In this document: one piece after another, positions 22,201-36,700 of the stretch
Numbering within the stretch: the first letter of the stretch is position 1
Layout: every line of letters begins with the position of its first letter
NCBI GenBank assembly: GCA_013399875.1
Contig: VXAZ01000587.1
Location: forward strand, 62,001 to 126,000
Reading direction: 5' to 3'
DNA: 64,000 nt
Source: Gymnorhina tibicen
Lineage: Eukaryota; Chordata; Aves; Passeriformes; Artamidae
Position numbers and translations under genes: made by a program
The notes under the pieces: model-generated
The model's database searches: none
Seen by the model: only the letters and a program-made list of their open reading frames with translations
Told to the model about the DNA's origin: nothing

Positions 22201-23344
22201 TTACCTGCTGACCATTTCTGGGCCCACATGCTCCTGCCCACATGCCCACACTTCCTCTCCCATCCTCACCACAGCAGATAAGCTGAGGAGATACTGACGG
22301 TGTGATGCAGTTTCCCTCTAATGGAGACACAGGAGCCTGCAAGGAACAGAAGAGATTAAAACCAGGTAGCAAATTACAGCTGATTACAATAGATGCAGCA
22401 CAGGGAAATACAATGTAATACTGCCAGCAAAACTTTCTGTCAGCCAACTCTCCCTCTCCTTGCATGTTCCCTGTGAAAACAGGATACCTGTTTTACCGAG
22501 CCTTCAATGGAAACACAGCTGCTCCTTCAGCGCTGATTGTAGTACCTCTGGAAGACTGATCAGAGAAGCCTCTGTCCTACTCCTGGCAGCGAGACAGTGG
22601 CATGGTCTGGGCACCCCTCACAGGATCTGAGCCCCCTGGCTCAGGCAATATACACACAACAACGAACTAAATGAAATTACCAAAGGGAGTTCCCTGCCCC
22701 AACAGCACATAAATGAATTCTGAGTGGGGAAGGAGAGCACACAAGAAGGGCAAGAGCAGAAGGCCATGACACTAACAGGAACAAAGGATGGTAGCCCATC
22801 AGTCTCTCTGGCTTGGAGAGGAAGGAGAAACACAGAAGCAGGTAACACCTGGAGAGGTCACCTCTTGCTTTCTTACCTCCTTTAAGGCCGCTACTGCTGC
22901 AGTCCCAGAACTGCTCCATCATCCACCTTTCCCTGGCTTCTGCTTTTTCAGGAATGGTTCAAAACGCCTCTAAAGTCAATTGCCTCTGCAGTAACGACAG
23001 TCAGTAATTCTCTCAGTGCCTCTGGATGCCTTTCTGTCGACTGGGAAGGCTGGCAGGGAACTCCTCGAGTCCTTCAGTGGAACACAGCATGACGCTGCTT
23101 GTAGCTGCGAAGAGACTTGTCCAAGGGCACACAAGGGTCTGAGGGGCTTGCCAAGGGCAGGCCACAAACACAGGGGCTTGCCAGCTGCACACCACCTTTC
23201 ACCACCCTCACGCCACTTCAACCCCCTCAACTTTTCCCTTCCCCAGACAAAAAGTATCTTAGTTTAATTTTTAAAAGAATTTCAAGTGTTTGTCAGTCTG
23301 CAGACTACAAAGTGAATATACATTTCAAATGAAATGGGTAGGAC

Positions 23345-24680
23345 TTGACAGTTCTTAAAATATACATTTTATTATTTTCCGGTAGTTGCTATGAAGGTTT
23401 CATTCAAACTGTGACGGTACACAGCCTTTACAAACTTCTTGAGTTAAAGGTTTTTGTTGGTGGTTTTATGTTCCTTTTTTTTTTTTTTACGGCAGAGGAA
23501 AATACATTGGCTATAAAATGTTGAACTTCATTAGATGCTTAGTATCACCTCTTCATATATGCTGTGGAATGCTTTGTAGAAATACTGTATAAAATAAGGC
23601 AGACTTTAACAGGGAATTCAGTCATAAAATGTCATGGGAGAAAACAAAGAGTTCTAACACATTATTATTTTTGTCGCCAAGAGAAGATCAGGTGGTCCTC
23701 ACTGGTTTGTGGGAGAACTACTGCAGTTCTGGTGCTCAGACAGTATACAGTTCTTGTTTATTCTACTATTCTCAAGTGAGACCTTTTTAATAAAACTTAT
23801 TTTAATTAACATAAATCAGACAATATTTAAACATACACATCTATCCTTACAGTGCAATAAAAATGTATCATTGTATAGTATTTTGTATTTGCTTTATGAA
23901 AATAAAAGGTCTGTACATCAATTAAATGTATATTAATGAGTATGAATCATGTAAATTTATAATGCATCTAAAGTTGGCTTTGGCTTTTAAGTATTTATAA
24001 ATTCATAGAAAATATTGAACATCTAACAAAATAAATAAAACATAACATTTTAATCATAGATGCTAACGATCAACCTCAAAAATTCTTGTGTTATTTTGTA
24101 CATTTGCTACTAAATTTCTTAAGGAGAACTCACTTTCAGTAGTGCTCAGAAGTGAATGATTGCACCTTCTGTGATGTGAAAAAATACAGTACATCTATTT
24201 TTCATAGATCAAAAATTCTTTCATAGACAGTTGCATTTTAAATGTCTGATTGTTCTACGTAACTGTCTTAAGTGCTTATAAAAAGCATGTAGCTTTCTCA
24301 TAAAAGCTGTGAGTCTCTATTAATAGATAAACTCCTAGTGAATGTCCTTTTTATGGGGATTCTTCAAGGCCTTCCAGCTTCACGTGCTGGTATGAAGATA
24401 TCGCAGAAGCATGTTCACTAATAAACCCTCTTCAGCACAAGTACTGCAGCAATCCAGTGTAATTCCACTTGGTGGGCTTATTTCATCCGAGTCCACACAT
24501 GGAACCTTGTGGAAGTCAACTGCTGACCTCGTGTTCTCTTGAACGTGAAAGTTCCCCAAGTGCATGGGCTGGCTTTACTGTAACACTGAAGAGACCAAAA
24601 CAAATCTGAATTCACACGGACAAAAGTGAGCTTGAATAAATATGCATCTGGCTAGGGAATGACACACCGTGGTCTAACTG
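23345..24680 (-). other. PDE8A: PDE8A 3' UTR (probable)
   Basis: AT-rich stretch directly after the PDE8A stop codon. Minus-strand AATAAA signals (plus TTTATT) occur at 23757-23762 and 23368-23373, giving possible ends near 23.74 and 23.35 kb. The boundary is inferred. The composition and several AUUUA-like motifs suit a long regulated 3' UTR. Confidence 0.55.
23368..23373 (-). terminator. Candidate distal poly(A) signal of PDE8A
   Basis: Minus-strand AATAAA about 1.3 kb after the stop codon, at the far edge of the AT-rich stretch. A second one at 23757-23762 could give a shorter UTR. Confidence 0.4.
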
Positions 24681-24787
24681 CTATTCCGGCGGCGGCCGAA
24701 GGACTCGCAGGTTCCTCCCATCCAGTCCTTTCCAGTATTTAATGTTATTATTCAGATGCTCCATCAGATTTGGCAGGTCTGCAAATG
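24681..24787 (-). CDS. PDE8A: PDE8A last coding exon
   Basis: Acceptor tccctag (the later in-exon GCAG is not used, as phase shows). Encodes [20 protein letters not shown] then [14 protein letters not shown] and TAG. The LRPPPE end is the PDE8A C-terminus. Confidence 0.95.
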
Positions 24788-27700
24788 CTAGGGAAGAAAG
24801 GGCAGAGAGCACTGAGTTTGCAGAACTGAAACAGTCACGGATTCTGTCTGCCTGAGTATCACTTGAAATGTCCGGGCAACTGTGTTAAGCAGAAAAGCTT
24901 ACATCTGTCATGCTGGTGCTTGAAATGGTTTTGGCTGTACAGCTCTCAGCACTCGTGTAGCACTCGGGCCACTGAGAACTGTTCTGTAAATCTACTTAAT
25001 ACTGGTATTGCAAGTCCAGCAAAGGAACACGGTTTTCCAGGAGGGGCATAGCTAATTATGGTTGTAATTATCCTGCCCCATCAAACCTCAGTCACATGTC
25101 ATGATCTGGCATTCAGGAGAGTCACATTTCTGACCACTTTTACCACGGAGGCAGCACTTGGAAGGAAACAGCTGCACCCCCAAGCCGTTTCCAGACTGTA
25201 GAAATTTGCCTTGAAGAGTAACCAATATTAACATGGACAAGATGACCGTGCTCAAAGAGCTATCAAAGAGAATATGTTCTGTTCTCCGTTTACAGAGAAG
25301 CAAGTTTAAAAAGTTAAAGCTTGCCTGAATCTAGTGTATTGAAGAGAAGCCATGAGAACTGCTTGTAGCAATACTTGTAAGCAATAATGAAGTTAGTGCT
25401 CTTACTTGAGCTGCAGGAATCTTCCCTTTTCTCTGCCTTTATTTAGGAGCCATAAAAAAGAAATTTTGTATCACAGCAGTTTCAAATGTTCACATCAGGA
25501 AACAGCAGAGTTTTGCTTACCATCCCAGGCATCAAACATATCAATAATGAAGTAATCAATGAATGATAATTGGGATTTGGGGATGCTGCAAGTATTTCTG
25601 TCAAAAACTGGCATCACAACAGGTAAACCTTGCCTCCTTTCTTCATCAGTCTGCAAAAAACATTCGTGATTATTCATCTAAGACACATTCTGTTAATGGG
25701 CTTCTTTCAGCAGCAGATTGTTTGGCACTGACTAGAGCGTGGCAGTATCTGCTGCCTGCTAAATCAAAGGAGGAACCTGAACAAAATCTGAAGCAGCAGC
25801 AGCTTAATCTTAAGCACCTAGTTGTTCAGTTTCAGCAAAACAGCAGACAAATAGTGCCTTCCAGTGTTTCCCACAGAGATACATTTACCTTCTGTATCTG
25901 CACACAAGCTGACCCTAAGTAAACTTCATGTATTACCAAGTTATGACTGCTTTGGACCTAAGAGCTGCTCAACCATTTTCAGTCTCTGATGAAAGCCATG
26001 ATCTGTCCCACTCAGAGATGGCAAAATACCTTTTTTATTCCCTTGCCCCTTGCTTGGGGTGCCAAGTTCCAGCTGCAGTGTTTGGTCTATCATCTGTAAT
26101 AATGACTGCCCTCTCCTTTTCCACATCTTCCCAAAACCTTTCCTCAGCACAGCATTTCTTGGAGCGAGTGCTGTTCCCATCCAAACACTAGAACCTGAAG
26201 ATCCTATTCCCGAGGCAAAGCCAGCATGTGGGTACAGGAGACATCCTTGCTCTGTCTCATGTGACGGGAGTGCATTTGCAGGCAAGGCTCAAAAAGCCCA
26301 GTTCCAAACTGAACAGCTTGAATGCTTAAATTTCTCAGAAACTGCACAATGGAAGTTGTCAACTTTCATCTCTCTGAAGGCATCTAGTCTTGTATCAGCA
26401 TGAGTAATACCCATCATTTAAAATAAAAAGGTTGTTATTTTTCACGTTACATAACGCAGCCTGAGATATTCTGTGACACTGGCACCCTTCTCCTCCCTTT
26501 TAAAGAGATGCTCACCTGCAGTTTCAGCAGCCTCTTTCAGCTGCCTTACCTGTGCAAAGTACTCCTCAGAGATGCGGCCGGCCCACTCTATACACTGTTC
26601 TCTGGGTCTGCATGGATTGGAAATGTCAGCACACTTTATCAGCATGCGTTTGATAAGGATACGGTTTTCAGGAGACCTGAGAACAGTTTTGATTGACTCT
26701 CCATCACCATTATTCTGTAACATTTAAGAATTAAAAAAAATCCATTAGCAAGGTCTCCATGCACTAACTCAAAAGCTTCTGTGCCTTGGGAATGCTTTCA
26801 GCAAATCCTACAGGGATCAGTCCTGCCACTGGCTACCAGATTTGATGTCTAACTGAATTTATGGGTGGATTATGAAAGTTAGCCACAGCTCTGAGCTAGC
26901 ACTGAACTCCAGTTTCTGCATTCAGCCACTGTCTTTGTGACAGATCTCTTGGGCATCTTTGGACAAGTCATCTAATTCCTCTATGCCTTATCTGCCTTCT
27001 CAAAAGTGTGGAGAGGATCAATTAATCACTACACACATAGTGATGAGGACCGTGTAGGCAGAACAGTGTAACTCTCTGCTGAAATCCAAGGATTAATGGA
27101 CTTGCAAATTAGGAGTGGAATAGCTGGTTTAAAAAGAGGGACTGACCCGAGATGCAGAGTCACCCTTGGCACACAAACCCCGTCAGTGTATCAATCATTC
27201 TGACAGCACTGCTGCTCTGCAGAGTCAGATCCCACATCGCCTCCCAGGCACGTTCCTCATTCCCTCCCCTTGCTGCTGGACTCTTTAAGGATGGATGGGT
27301 ACAGGAATTTACAACGCTGTCTACTCGGAACAGAAACTCTTTGAAGCAAGGAACATACAAGACTTCTCTGGCACCTAACAAGGTCTTGCTCTACAGTTAG
27401 AGCAGGGAAGAAGTAACTAACAATAATGATAATAATAATGTGCTACCAGTTCCTACAGTGTTTTGTACAAAGAGGGAGATACAAAGCAGCAGAAACATTC
27501 TGACCTTTTATTAGGTCAGAATAACCATGACATTTTTCAGAAGGAAATTCTTATGGGGAAGAAAGTTCTTCCTAAAGGAAGAAACTGACAGTAATAAAAA
27601 TATTATTTGGTTGTACAGAAATGGCTCCGAAATACCAGCTCCACAGCTCTCACCAAAATGAGACGCCCAAACCAATCCTTTTCCCTCATTTTTAGGTATG

Positions 27701-30700
27701 TGGAAGGGAAAACAGAAGAAACAAAGTGAGATGCATACACCTCCAAATGCTTGGAAAAATTATATATGAGAAAGCCAACACAAAGTGATGAAAGCTTCTG
27801 AAACACAAGCATGGAAATTAAGTATGGAAAATTAGAGATCGTTCAGTTACGGACAGCAGAGAATATCCTAGTAGGTGAACCACCAGGAATCAAGAAAGGA
27901 TGTTCACCTCTGTGATCTGTTCAAACCAAAGGCACAGTTCTACTTGCTGGATGCTGATGCCTTGGGAATAAAATGTGTTAACTGTGCTTAGTCCCAGCAT
28001 CCTGCTCAGAGTGCAGAGGTGTCTCTGCATGTCAGATGTTGGCTTCCTGTCATAGCTTAGGTGACATCATGAAGGGAAATGGGAGGATAAAGGATGCTGG
28101 AGCTGGAAAGGATTTTTTTCAGTTTATGAAACAAAAGCAGAAAGGAAACAAACAGAGCAGCTTCTCAGCATGGCTCTTTGAAAAAATTAGTATAAAGATA
28201 ATAAATAAAAAAAAGAAGTGGAACTGTCCCATTTGGAACAGGCGGCTGGCAGCTCAGCCTGCAAACACCACACTGAGTCACCACCACGAGTGGAAACCAG
28301 GCCAGAAAACACACACTGCTGCTGCAGCCAGAGGGACAACAGACTTGAAAGAGGGGCTGACAGTGTTGTTCTGCTCAGCACAGTAAATAATTTGCTTTAC
28401 CCACTCACACATTACAGGCCTTTTAATAGGAACTTGCCGAACTGAAACTCCCAGCTAAAAGAAGGGAAACATTTTGCTTCTCGTTTTCAATAGGAATTAC
28501 ATATTCTTTGTCTTTCTTCCCATCCTTGGGCACAATTTGCTGTGAATCACAAATGCCTGGTGGGGCAGATTATTTCCCTGCAGTCTCTGGGGCTTAAGGG
28601 TAGAACTAAACTTCTGTTTCTTTTTTCTATATCCCTGTATGTGTTTTTACTCTCTGATTGTACAGGTGCAAGCCCTGTCCTTCAGCAGCACCAGCTGTTC
28701 AGCTCTCTGCAACAGGCAAGAAGAAGAGTTTGGCTTTTTGGATGGATGCTGCTGCTCAATCAACTGCTGCATCCCAATCCCTGGGGCTGGGAGAAGGGGC
28801 TCTGCACACCAAGCCAGGCCAGTGCAGAGCCCTTCAGCAGGACCAGGAGCCCTAGAGAGTTACACACTCCCCAGGGCCAGTGCAGTGCACTACACCCAGC
28901 AGCGGCAGCTCCCTTGTTCTCCTCCTGCACTGATGCTGCTATGCTCATCCACAGAGGCTGTCCAGCTGGGAACTTAACATCCTTTCTTCTAATTTATTCA
29001 GTACAACCAGCGTCCTACTGGGACTTTGGCTTCACATTCACAGAGTTCCCATCAGCATCGCCGGGTGCCAAGAACAAAGCTAATTCTAGCATATATTCCT
29101 GTGGACAAAGGTACAATTCTCCAATTAAGCTCCAGTCTGCTTCTCATGGGTGAAGCAACAAGACCTGTTTATCTCCCACTCTCAGATAATAAAAAGACTG
29201 CCTTCTCCCATTACACACAACAGTCATAAATGTGGCTTTCTAAAAAACATGGTAAGAAAATACAGAAAACCATTACAGCTCCTACATGACGTTGCCACCG
29301 ATGCAAAGTTTATCACAACCATTTCTGCAAGTCTTCTCTTCGCAAAAATAATTCCAACAAAATTATACACTGCTCTTACTGGCAACAAAACTGCTGGTGG
29401 AAGCTGTTATTGAAACTGGTGTGGTTTTCCAGAAAGAGTTCTTAACAGGCGATTTCTTTGTGTCCACGGGGTTCCAGATGGCTATTGATTATGATGGCTA
29501 TATGATACATAATGTCACCATCATCTATTTTAAAGACCAAAAAAGCAAGCAGACAGAAACCCCATGAACGCTGCCAGGCAGCACTGGAGGCTGAGGGCCC
29601 TTGCTCCCAGAGAATGCACTGTTTGACAGCCCACAGACCTGCCCTTATGCTGCACCCCCAGCATGCCCCCTTGGGAGGGAGGGAGGAATTCAGCCTCTGC
29701 TGTGAAGCAAACCTTGTCTCCTTTGCAGAAACGGCCAACAGCAATGCCCAGCCTTGCTGCTCTGTCCATGGGAGTGACTGGGTTAACCAGAATGGCATTT
29801 TTACATGAAAACATACAGCCCAAGGCTCTGGTTCCAAGTACGACAGAATAGCACTGTGGTATCAGTAGCATCCAAGTGGGTCCCACTCACCCTCAAAATG
29901 AGTAACAGCCATGTGAAGCAGAAGGACATTCAAACCCAGAGGTTAAAGATAAATCTCCAGTCTCTCTTTCTCCACGTTTCTGATGAACTTTCTCAGAACA
30001 CCATGTGGGAATTTCCTACTGCCAAGGGTTCCCAGTCCCTGCCTAGGCATTTTAAGGAGGACTTGCAATGTTGCTTACCCCATTTTCTTCTAGCGCTGCC
30101 AAGGGTTTATTAATGCTGTTGACAAACTTGTTGACATGCTCAAAGTGCTTTGTCATTTCTGTTGCTAAGACCATGTCAATAATGACTTGGCGAAGGGTTC
30201 GATACTCATTCCTGTTTAAAGAAGGAAACAATTAAGAATGCTGGCTGGTTCACAAAGGGCTGGTTGCTAAAACAAGTCTAACAAAAACGCTACAGACCAT
30301 TCCTGTTGGAGAGAGGTGCTGGGGGAAGAAAGAACAGTAATAAAGGCTTGGGCAGCTGCATCTATGTTAGATGGAGGACCTTTGGTGTGTAGAGACATAT
30401 GTGCTCCAGGCATGACTGGATCTCTAGGAGAAACAGTGCCAGAGCTGGGCAGAAGCAGAGGCACCAGCTGCTCAGGAGGCTGCCAGGACATGCCACACCC
30501 GCATGTTCCCAAGGCTTTTAGGACAGGCACTCAGCAGTGGCTCACTCTCCAGTCAAGTTTTCAGCAATATTTTTCTGCTGAACCTTGAGAGGACCAAGGC
30601 AATGGTCACATCCTTGCCCTAAATGCTTCTCTAAGGCTGCAAGAGCAACAGGTCCTTCATTATCCTGACCACTGCAATAAGGTAATTAATGTTTGACTGA

Positions 30701-33700
30701 TGCTCTGTGGCTCTTTCTCTCCTTGTTCTCTACCTGTCCAGCCATAGAGGAATTACTGGGAAGTCTTTGCAGGACAGGCCGAAGCACTCTACTCTTTTGG
30801 AAGCAAACTTCACAAGGGCCATGGACAGTTATCCACAAGGCACTGCCCTCCTCTAGGATGCTAGTTTGCCTTCTCTTACATCACACAGAAGGAAGTGAGA
30901 GGTTTTAGTGAGCAGATGAGGACCCTGGGGGTTAAGCTCACCTCTCCATGTTTTTAAATATATTGCATTTGCCATCCCGGGTGGTGAGCTGGAAAGCCAG
31001 GGCAGCATGATGGCTCTCCAGCACTGCCGTGTCGTTGTAGAGAATTGCGAGCTCGCTGCCAGCGTTGCACAGGAAGGAATTTGTTCTTCCTGGGTGATCC
31101 ACGTCATGGACTGTGGCAGCAATGAGCGCGGCAACCTCGTCAATCGGATCCAGAGTTTGCTGAAAATAGAAGGGTGCTTAGTTTTTGTGGCAGACTCATT
31201 AGAAACCCTATTCTGTCCATAAGATTAAGCCAAGTTGCTGAGGAGTAAAAGCCAAAACTCTGGAGATCAGTAAGGGTCATATGTTCTACACAGAGCGATG
31301 GAAAATTCATTACAAGCTTCACTGAGCATTGCGTGACTCTTTTGGCCATTTTGTACCTCTTAAATTTTGCCTTAACCACACCTCTGTCACAGCACATCAA
31401 ATTAAACAAATGTAAAGTAACAAATTAGTTTGTGTTTTCTAGCAACACTGAAACCACCTTCACTTGGAGTTAAGGTACTTGGCTTGGAAAAAAGACCAGT
31501 ACTGCTAAAACTTATTCTATTACCACCAGACCCCTTAATTTCCTTTGGCAATTTAATGTGTCCTAATCATGTTCCACTTACGTGCTGGCTAGGTTTCCAA
31601 TTTGAAAGGAATGCTATGCATACATCCAGTTTTTTAATAAGAGTGTCCTGAGGTTACAGCTAATGCATATTCTATGAGGAATATTTGATGTTTTGCATCC
31701 GTGGATAAACTACACGACACATGTTCTATACTTTCTGCATCCCATTCTGATTCTGGTGGCATGCTGCACTCCACACTTTATGTCTACTTGCAGTGGGCAT
31801 TGCTTTATGGCTGCTTTTGTCTACCCTGTCATGAAATACAAAACTCTTTGACTCTTAAGGTTTTATACTTAAGTTTTAATACTTTATTAATACCATAAAG
31901 GAGAAAAAGAACTAAGCATCTCAGAAATATTTTGTATACACTTGGAAACTAGCTTTTGTGCTGTGTTTATACTGGCATTCGTGAAGGACCACAGATACAA
32001 AACAATTATACTAAAAATTTTAATAAAATGAAAGAGACACAAGAGCAGAAATATTCCCCTTTGAATCTGGGAGCAGGGCAGATAATTTTCATTCCAATTA
32101 GCTTTAATTTGAGGTCCAAATTCTCTACGGGCCCTCTGCTACCATTCAGAATAGTTACACTTGGTAGACGAAAAGACAAACCCTTCCCCACTTTCCACCT
32201 CCTGAAATTAAGCAATGACTTGGCTTTGCGGGAGCGGGGATATTATTCATTGAGGGCTGTCAAGAGAGTCTTGTGGAGAACAAGAGAAGGCAAATAATTA
32301 TTTCTGCTCTAGTTCGTAGTCAGCGCTGTCTGAAATACTCTCTGCTGGGTGTTAGCTTCTTCCTTCTTTCTTTCAGCTGCTGCTCAAGGGATTCTGCTTT
32401 TGAGGCATGAAGTTAGGAGAGAGAGATTTGAGAGCAGGCTCTCCTCAGAGGGGGACACTGACCAGCGTTCAGTCTGGCTGAGAAAGACCTGTGCAGGTGG
32501 GAAATGGCCAGAAACTTGAGAACACCCGACCTGCAGGACCACAGCAGTCTACCTGACACTTATTTCACAGGGACTTACAGCACTTCAACACCCAACATCA
32601 AGTCAAGGATTCCAACTTTGTTATCTTAATTCCCATGGCACAGAAGTGGAAATGATTCTGAGAATATGGCTTCAATTTGGGAGCCAGAAAATTTTCCTAG
32701 GCAAGTTGAACTGAGCTCAAATTACCCAAAAAAAAAAAAAAANGGACTTACAGCACTTCAACACCCAACATCAAGTCAAGGATTCCAACTTTGTTATCTT
32801 AATTCCCATGGCACAGAAGTGGAAATGATTCTGAGAATATGGCTTCAATTTGGGAGCCAGAAAATTTTCCTAGGCAAGTTGAACTGAGCTCAAATTACCC
32901 AAAAAAAAAAAAAAAAAAAAAGATTATAANAATTTTGAACTTCGATTCTGCACCTTCTGCTGCTGCAACATTTTTTTCTCTCCCTATGCCTACAGAGTAA
33001 CGGAAATAACATTCTGGAAAAAGAGGAGGCAGTCATGCTTCTGTGGCGTTGAAATGGATCCAGATCTTGTCTGTTTTTCACAGATATTCTTGGGAAGACC
33101 AGCTAAACCTCGGGCAAATCAGGGGCTGAAAAAATCCAGTGATGTTCTATCTCCACTCGCCATATAGTATTTGTAAATCAGCCTCTGGAGAGCACACTAA
33201 TGAGCTGCAGCTCCAAGTTAAGGGAATTACTACAGTTTAATGAGCTGTCAGAAGCTTGTTTACGGTCACAAATTTCTCAGCCAGGTGCCCATCACTGGCA
33301 CTGTCCTTAGGCAGGCCAGTTCAGAATTTCTGCCCGAGAATGTGACTCAGGAATGTGTCCTACCCTTCTGCTGCACACACACCAAGCACTGCCTCACTCC
33401 CCTTCTCCAGTCTGGGCATGCGAGAGCAAAAGTTGCTCTGATTTATTCTGGTTGTCAGTGGCTCTAATACCCCAGTGGGTGTCATGGTACTGGCAAGTTA
33501 ATTTTTTTCAATCCTCTCCTCCAATGCAGACTCTATAAGCCTCAGGGCATCTTGTCCAGTGGGTGCTATAGCCTACTTTACGGCCTATATGGTCCTGGGA
33601 GTCTTTTGCAAAATGATCATCACAAGGCATAGGAGATGGTGATTTCTCACATTAAATCTGCATCTGGCATGTACCATCACAAAAGTAATTGTGTCATTAG

Positions 33701-36700
33701 CTCACCTGAGAAGGTTTAACTACACGAAGAAGTTTTACTTGAAAAGAAGGTTTTCTTAACTCTCCCATCGAGATTTGTTCAATTCTGCAATATTAGTATC
33801 CATCCTTCTACATATACTATTAAGAGAGATCCCAGAATTCATATAAAGCAGCCCAGTTCTTTGACCTCAGAGTTACCAAACTGGCTGGCACTAAGCAGAC
33901 AGTTGGCTTTTGAATCTGTTTCTGAGAGATCCTTCTTTGATTGCACCTGTACTTCCCACCTACACTGTTGCTTGTAAATGTGGACTCACCTTTACTCTTT
34001 CTTTAGACAAGAAGTAAGCAGTAGCATGTAGCACATCTGCTGAATGAGTAGAATTATGGTAGGAGTTGGAGGAATGGTAGTTAGCCTCAATGACTTGTAA
34101 CCATGACCTCAGAGTGGATTCTGAACAGTTTAGGAATTCACAGATTCCAAAGCGAGCAAATATTTTGAGACCCAGATAAACCAAAGGCCTGTGGAGAAAA
34201 ATAAACAGCAAGTTTTAAAGGGAACGCAGCTGAAAGAATATTACATGGCATAAACAGTATGGATCCACACAGCATTTTTAGCTAATGATGTGTAAAATGA
34301 TGTATAAGGACTCGTTACAGAATTACTGTGTCATATACTAAAGGAGTTGACAGAAAATCAACTCCCCCTAATCCCCCCCAGTGTCAGACAAAGGTGTCTC
34401 CAGGTTTCTCTGTCAGGGAACTGCAATGCACTAAAATTTAATTAATTATCCTGGCTTTATTACCATATGTCTGCTTGGACTTAAGGCAATACTGATAATA
34501 TACTCATACTTGTGAGTCATTGAAAATCACTTTAATTCTCTTAACAAATGAACTGCCATTATTTAAACACAGCAGGAAGCAATCATAATTATACTACCTT
34601 TAATAAGAGTACAGGCAACAAAGTACCTCCTTTGTACCTCTGTGGTCTCTCCAGATCAGTAAGAACACAGGAACCTACCTGGTGATCTCATGCATGTTGG
34701 CTGGGATAATTAATGAAGTTACTGCAATGCACCCATTAAATGTTGCAAACCACACAGACTGACTGTATTTTTACATTTTTCTTTTTAATTACTTATCTGT
34801 GTTACTTCATTAGAAATCAAAATGCAGCAAAGAAAGAAAACCAGCGAGTGGATGTAAATACCTTCATTTAAAATAAAATCTTTTAAAGAAGAACAAAACC
34901 CTAGGCGGTTTTCCACCTTTTTGGCTCACAAAACCATGGTATAAAAATGAAGTGTATGTATGTTAACTAGGCGCCTGACATCTTTCTTAGACCTTGGTTT
35001 TGAATACCTTTCAAAGCTCTTACAGATCTGGGGTTTTGACAAAGGGTTTAAGATAGCCAATTCATTGCAGGATCTGGCCTCCAAATTAGTGTCTCACGAA
35101 AGCTTTTACCTAAGACAAAGCGTGATACATGAAACTAGACCCAGAAGGGGAACTTCTGATATGCATCAGAAAACAGAACCAAGGACTTAAACAGAAAGAT
35201 CAATTTACAGTCTTGGGGGAGCCTTTGCTGCTAATGAAGTACAGTCTATCAAAACTGATCTGCTTTTGAAAACCTCCGTGATGGAAATTGGTGTGCCCTG
35301 CTTTTTATCAGTAAATATTCTTCAGTTAAGCTTAGACACGTAATATAGCCTGCCAAGATTTTAGAATAAAGACCCTCCTCCAATCCCAGAGACAAGCAAT
35401 GGGAATTCTGCTGAAAAGTTGTATTGGAACTGTTCAGGAATAAAACCTACCCAATCAAATGGAAAGAAAATAAAACCTGATCTGTATCAACTGATCAAAT
35501 CAAGACCAGCATGTTGACTCTGTGTGTAGTTTGCCATAACAGGAATTTGAATCCCCACAAGAAAATAATTTGATTTGTATAACGTCTCTATTATTGAGTA
35601 AAGGAAGGCTTTAAAAAATACATTCTATTGTCATTATACCATACCAAAGATATATAATCTTCACTTACATCCACTGGGAATTTGCAGGAAATATTGTATG
35701 ATGAAACAGACCATATTTAAGATGCATACACAACTAGAAATAACAACAAGAAAATTTCAAACATCTGACACTGAAAATAAAATCAGTTCAAATTTAAAAG
35801 CACAGGTGGAGAACTTAAGGATCTGATTACAGGATGACATTTAAGTCACTTTTCAGCAACTTCAGTTTATGAGCTCTTGCGTTTACTGACCTTTTATGGG
35901 TGGCAGCCTCAAGTTCAAAGATATCAAAATCCCACTGTTCCTCGTTTTCCATGGCCTGTGTTATCCGGGGGGGTATGTCATTGAGGGAGATTGGGGAGCT
36001 CAGACTGCCAGCGACCTGATGAGTCTCTTTTGAGGAATACAGTTATTACTATATGTATTTACTGACAGTATATTAAGCAGTATATTTAATAGTGAGATAC
36101 AGTTTTACTGAATGACCATGCTTTCTCTTCTGTAGTAACACCCAGCAACTCTCGTTTCCATAAAGCTCAATAATGCTGCAGAAAAACACTTATAGATAAA
36201 AGAACCCCAAATGCAAAAAATGCTCATAAAAAAGAACATCTAATCACATTTCCCCTGTTTCTCAAATTTCTGCACATGTTCTAGTATCTCAGTAGCTGCC
36301 AAATTAAAACTTACGTTTTGCTGACAATATGTATTCGTTCCCTGATAATCTTCGTAAACCATCCTGTTAAATAAAAGTTGCAAGTTAAATGCAGGGTATT
36401 GCACAAATGGTCTAGGAGATGATGACTCCAAATAGTAGCACAACTTCAGAGCAGTCTGACTGCAACCTGTCACAGTCATCAGAGCTGCCTCTCCCTTTTT
36501 TGTACTGTTAACGTTGGCCTGTTTTACACACAGCTCATAACAGATGAGAAACTGCAGCGTAGGGGATACAATACGGACTCAGATAGGTACAAACTCAAGT
36601 TTCTCAGGTGCAGATGGAGGTCTGGAATTGCAGCCTCACCTCTGTCTTTGTCTGGACAACACGCACACAGGTTGTGGGTCTTTGTGTGCCACGAAGCAGA

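Larger units (their letters stand above)
16300..23300. other. Intergenic region between the SCARNA15 host locus and PDE8A
   Basis: No exon, RNA gene or conserved protein segment recognised. It contains T/G-rich low-complexity DNA near 17.94-18.04 kb and one CR1 fragment at about 22.0-22.2 kb (both listed). The longest ORF (17867-18517, plus) is built on the T/G-rich tract. Confidence 0.6.

Noticed and set aside
28542..29153. 203-codon ORF in a PDE8A intron
   Set aside because: No recognisable motif, overlapping ORFs in other frames, and antisense to the gene.
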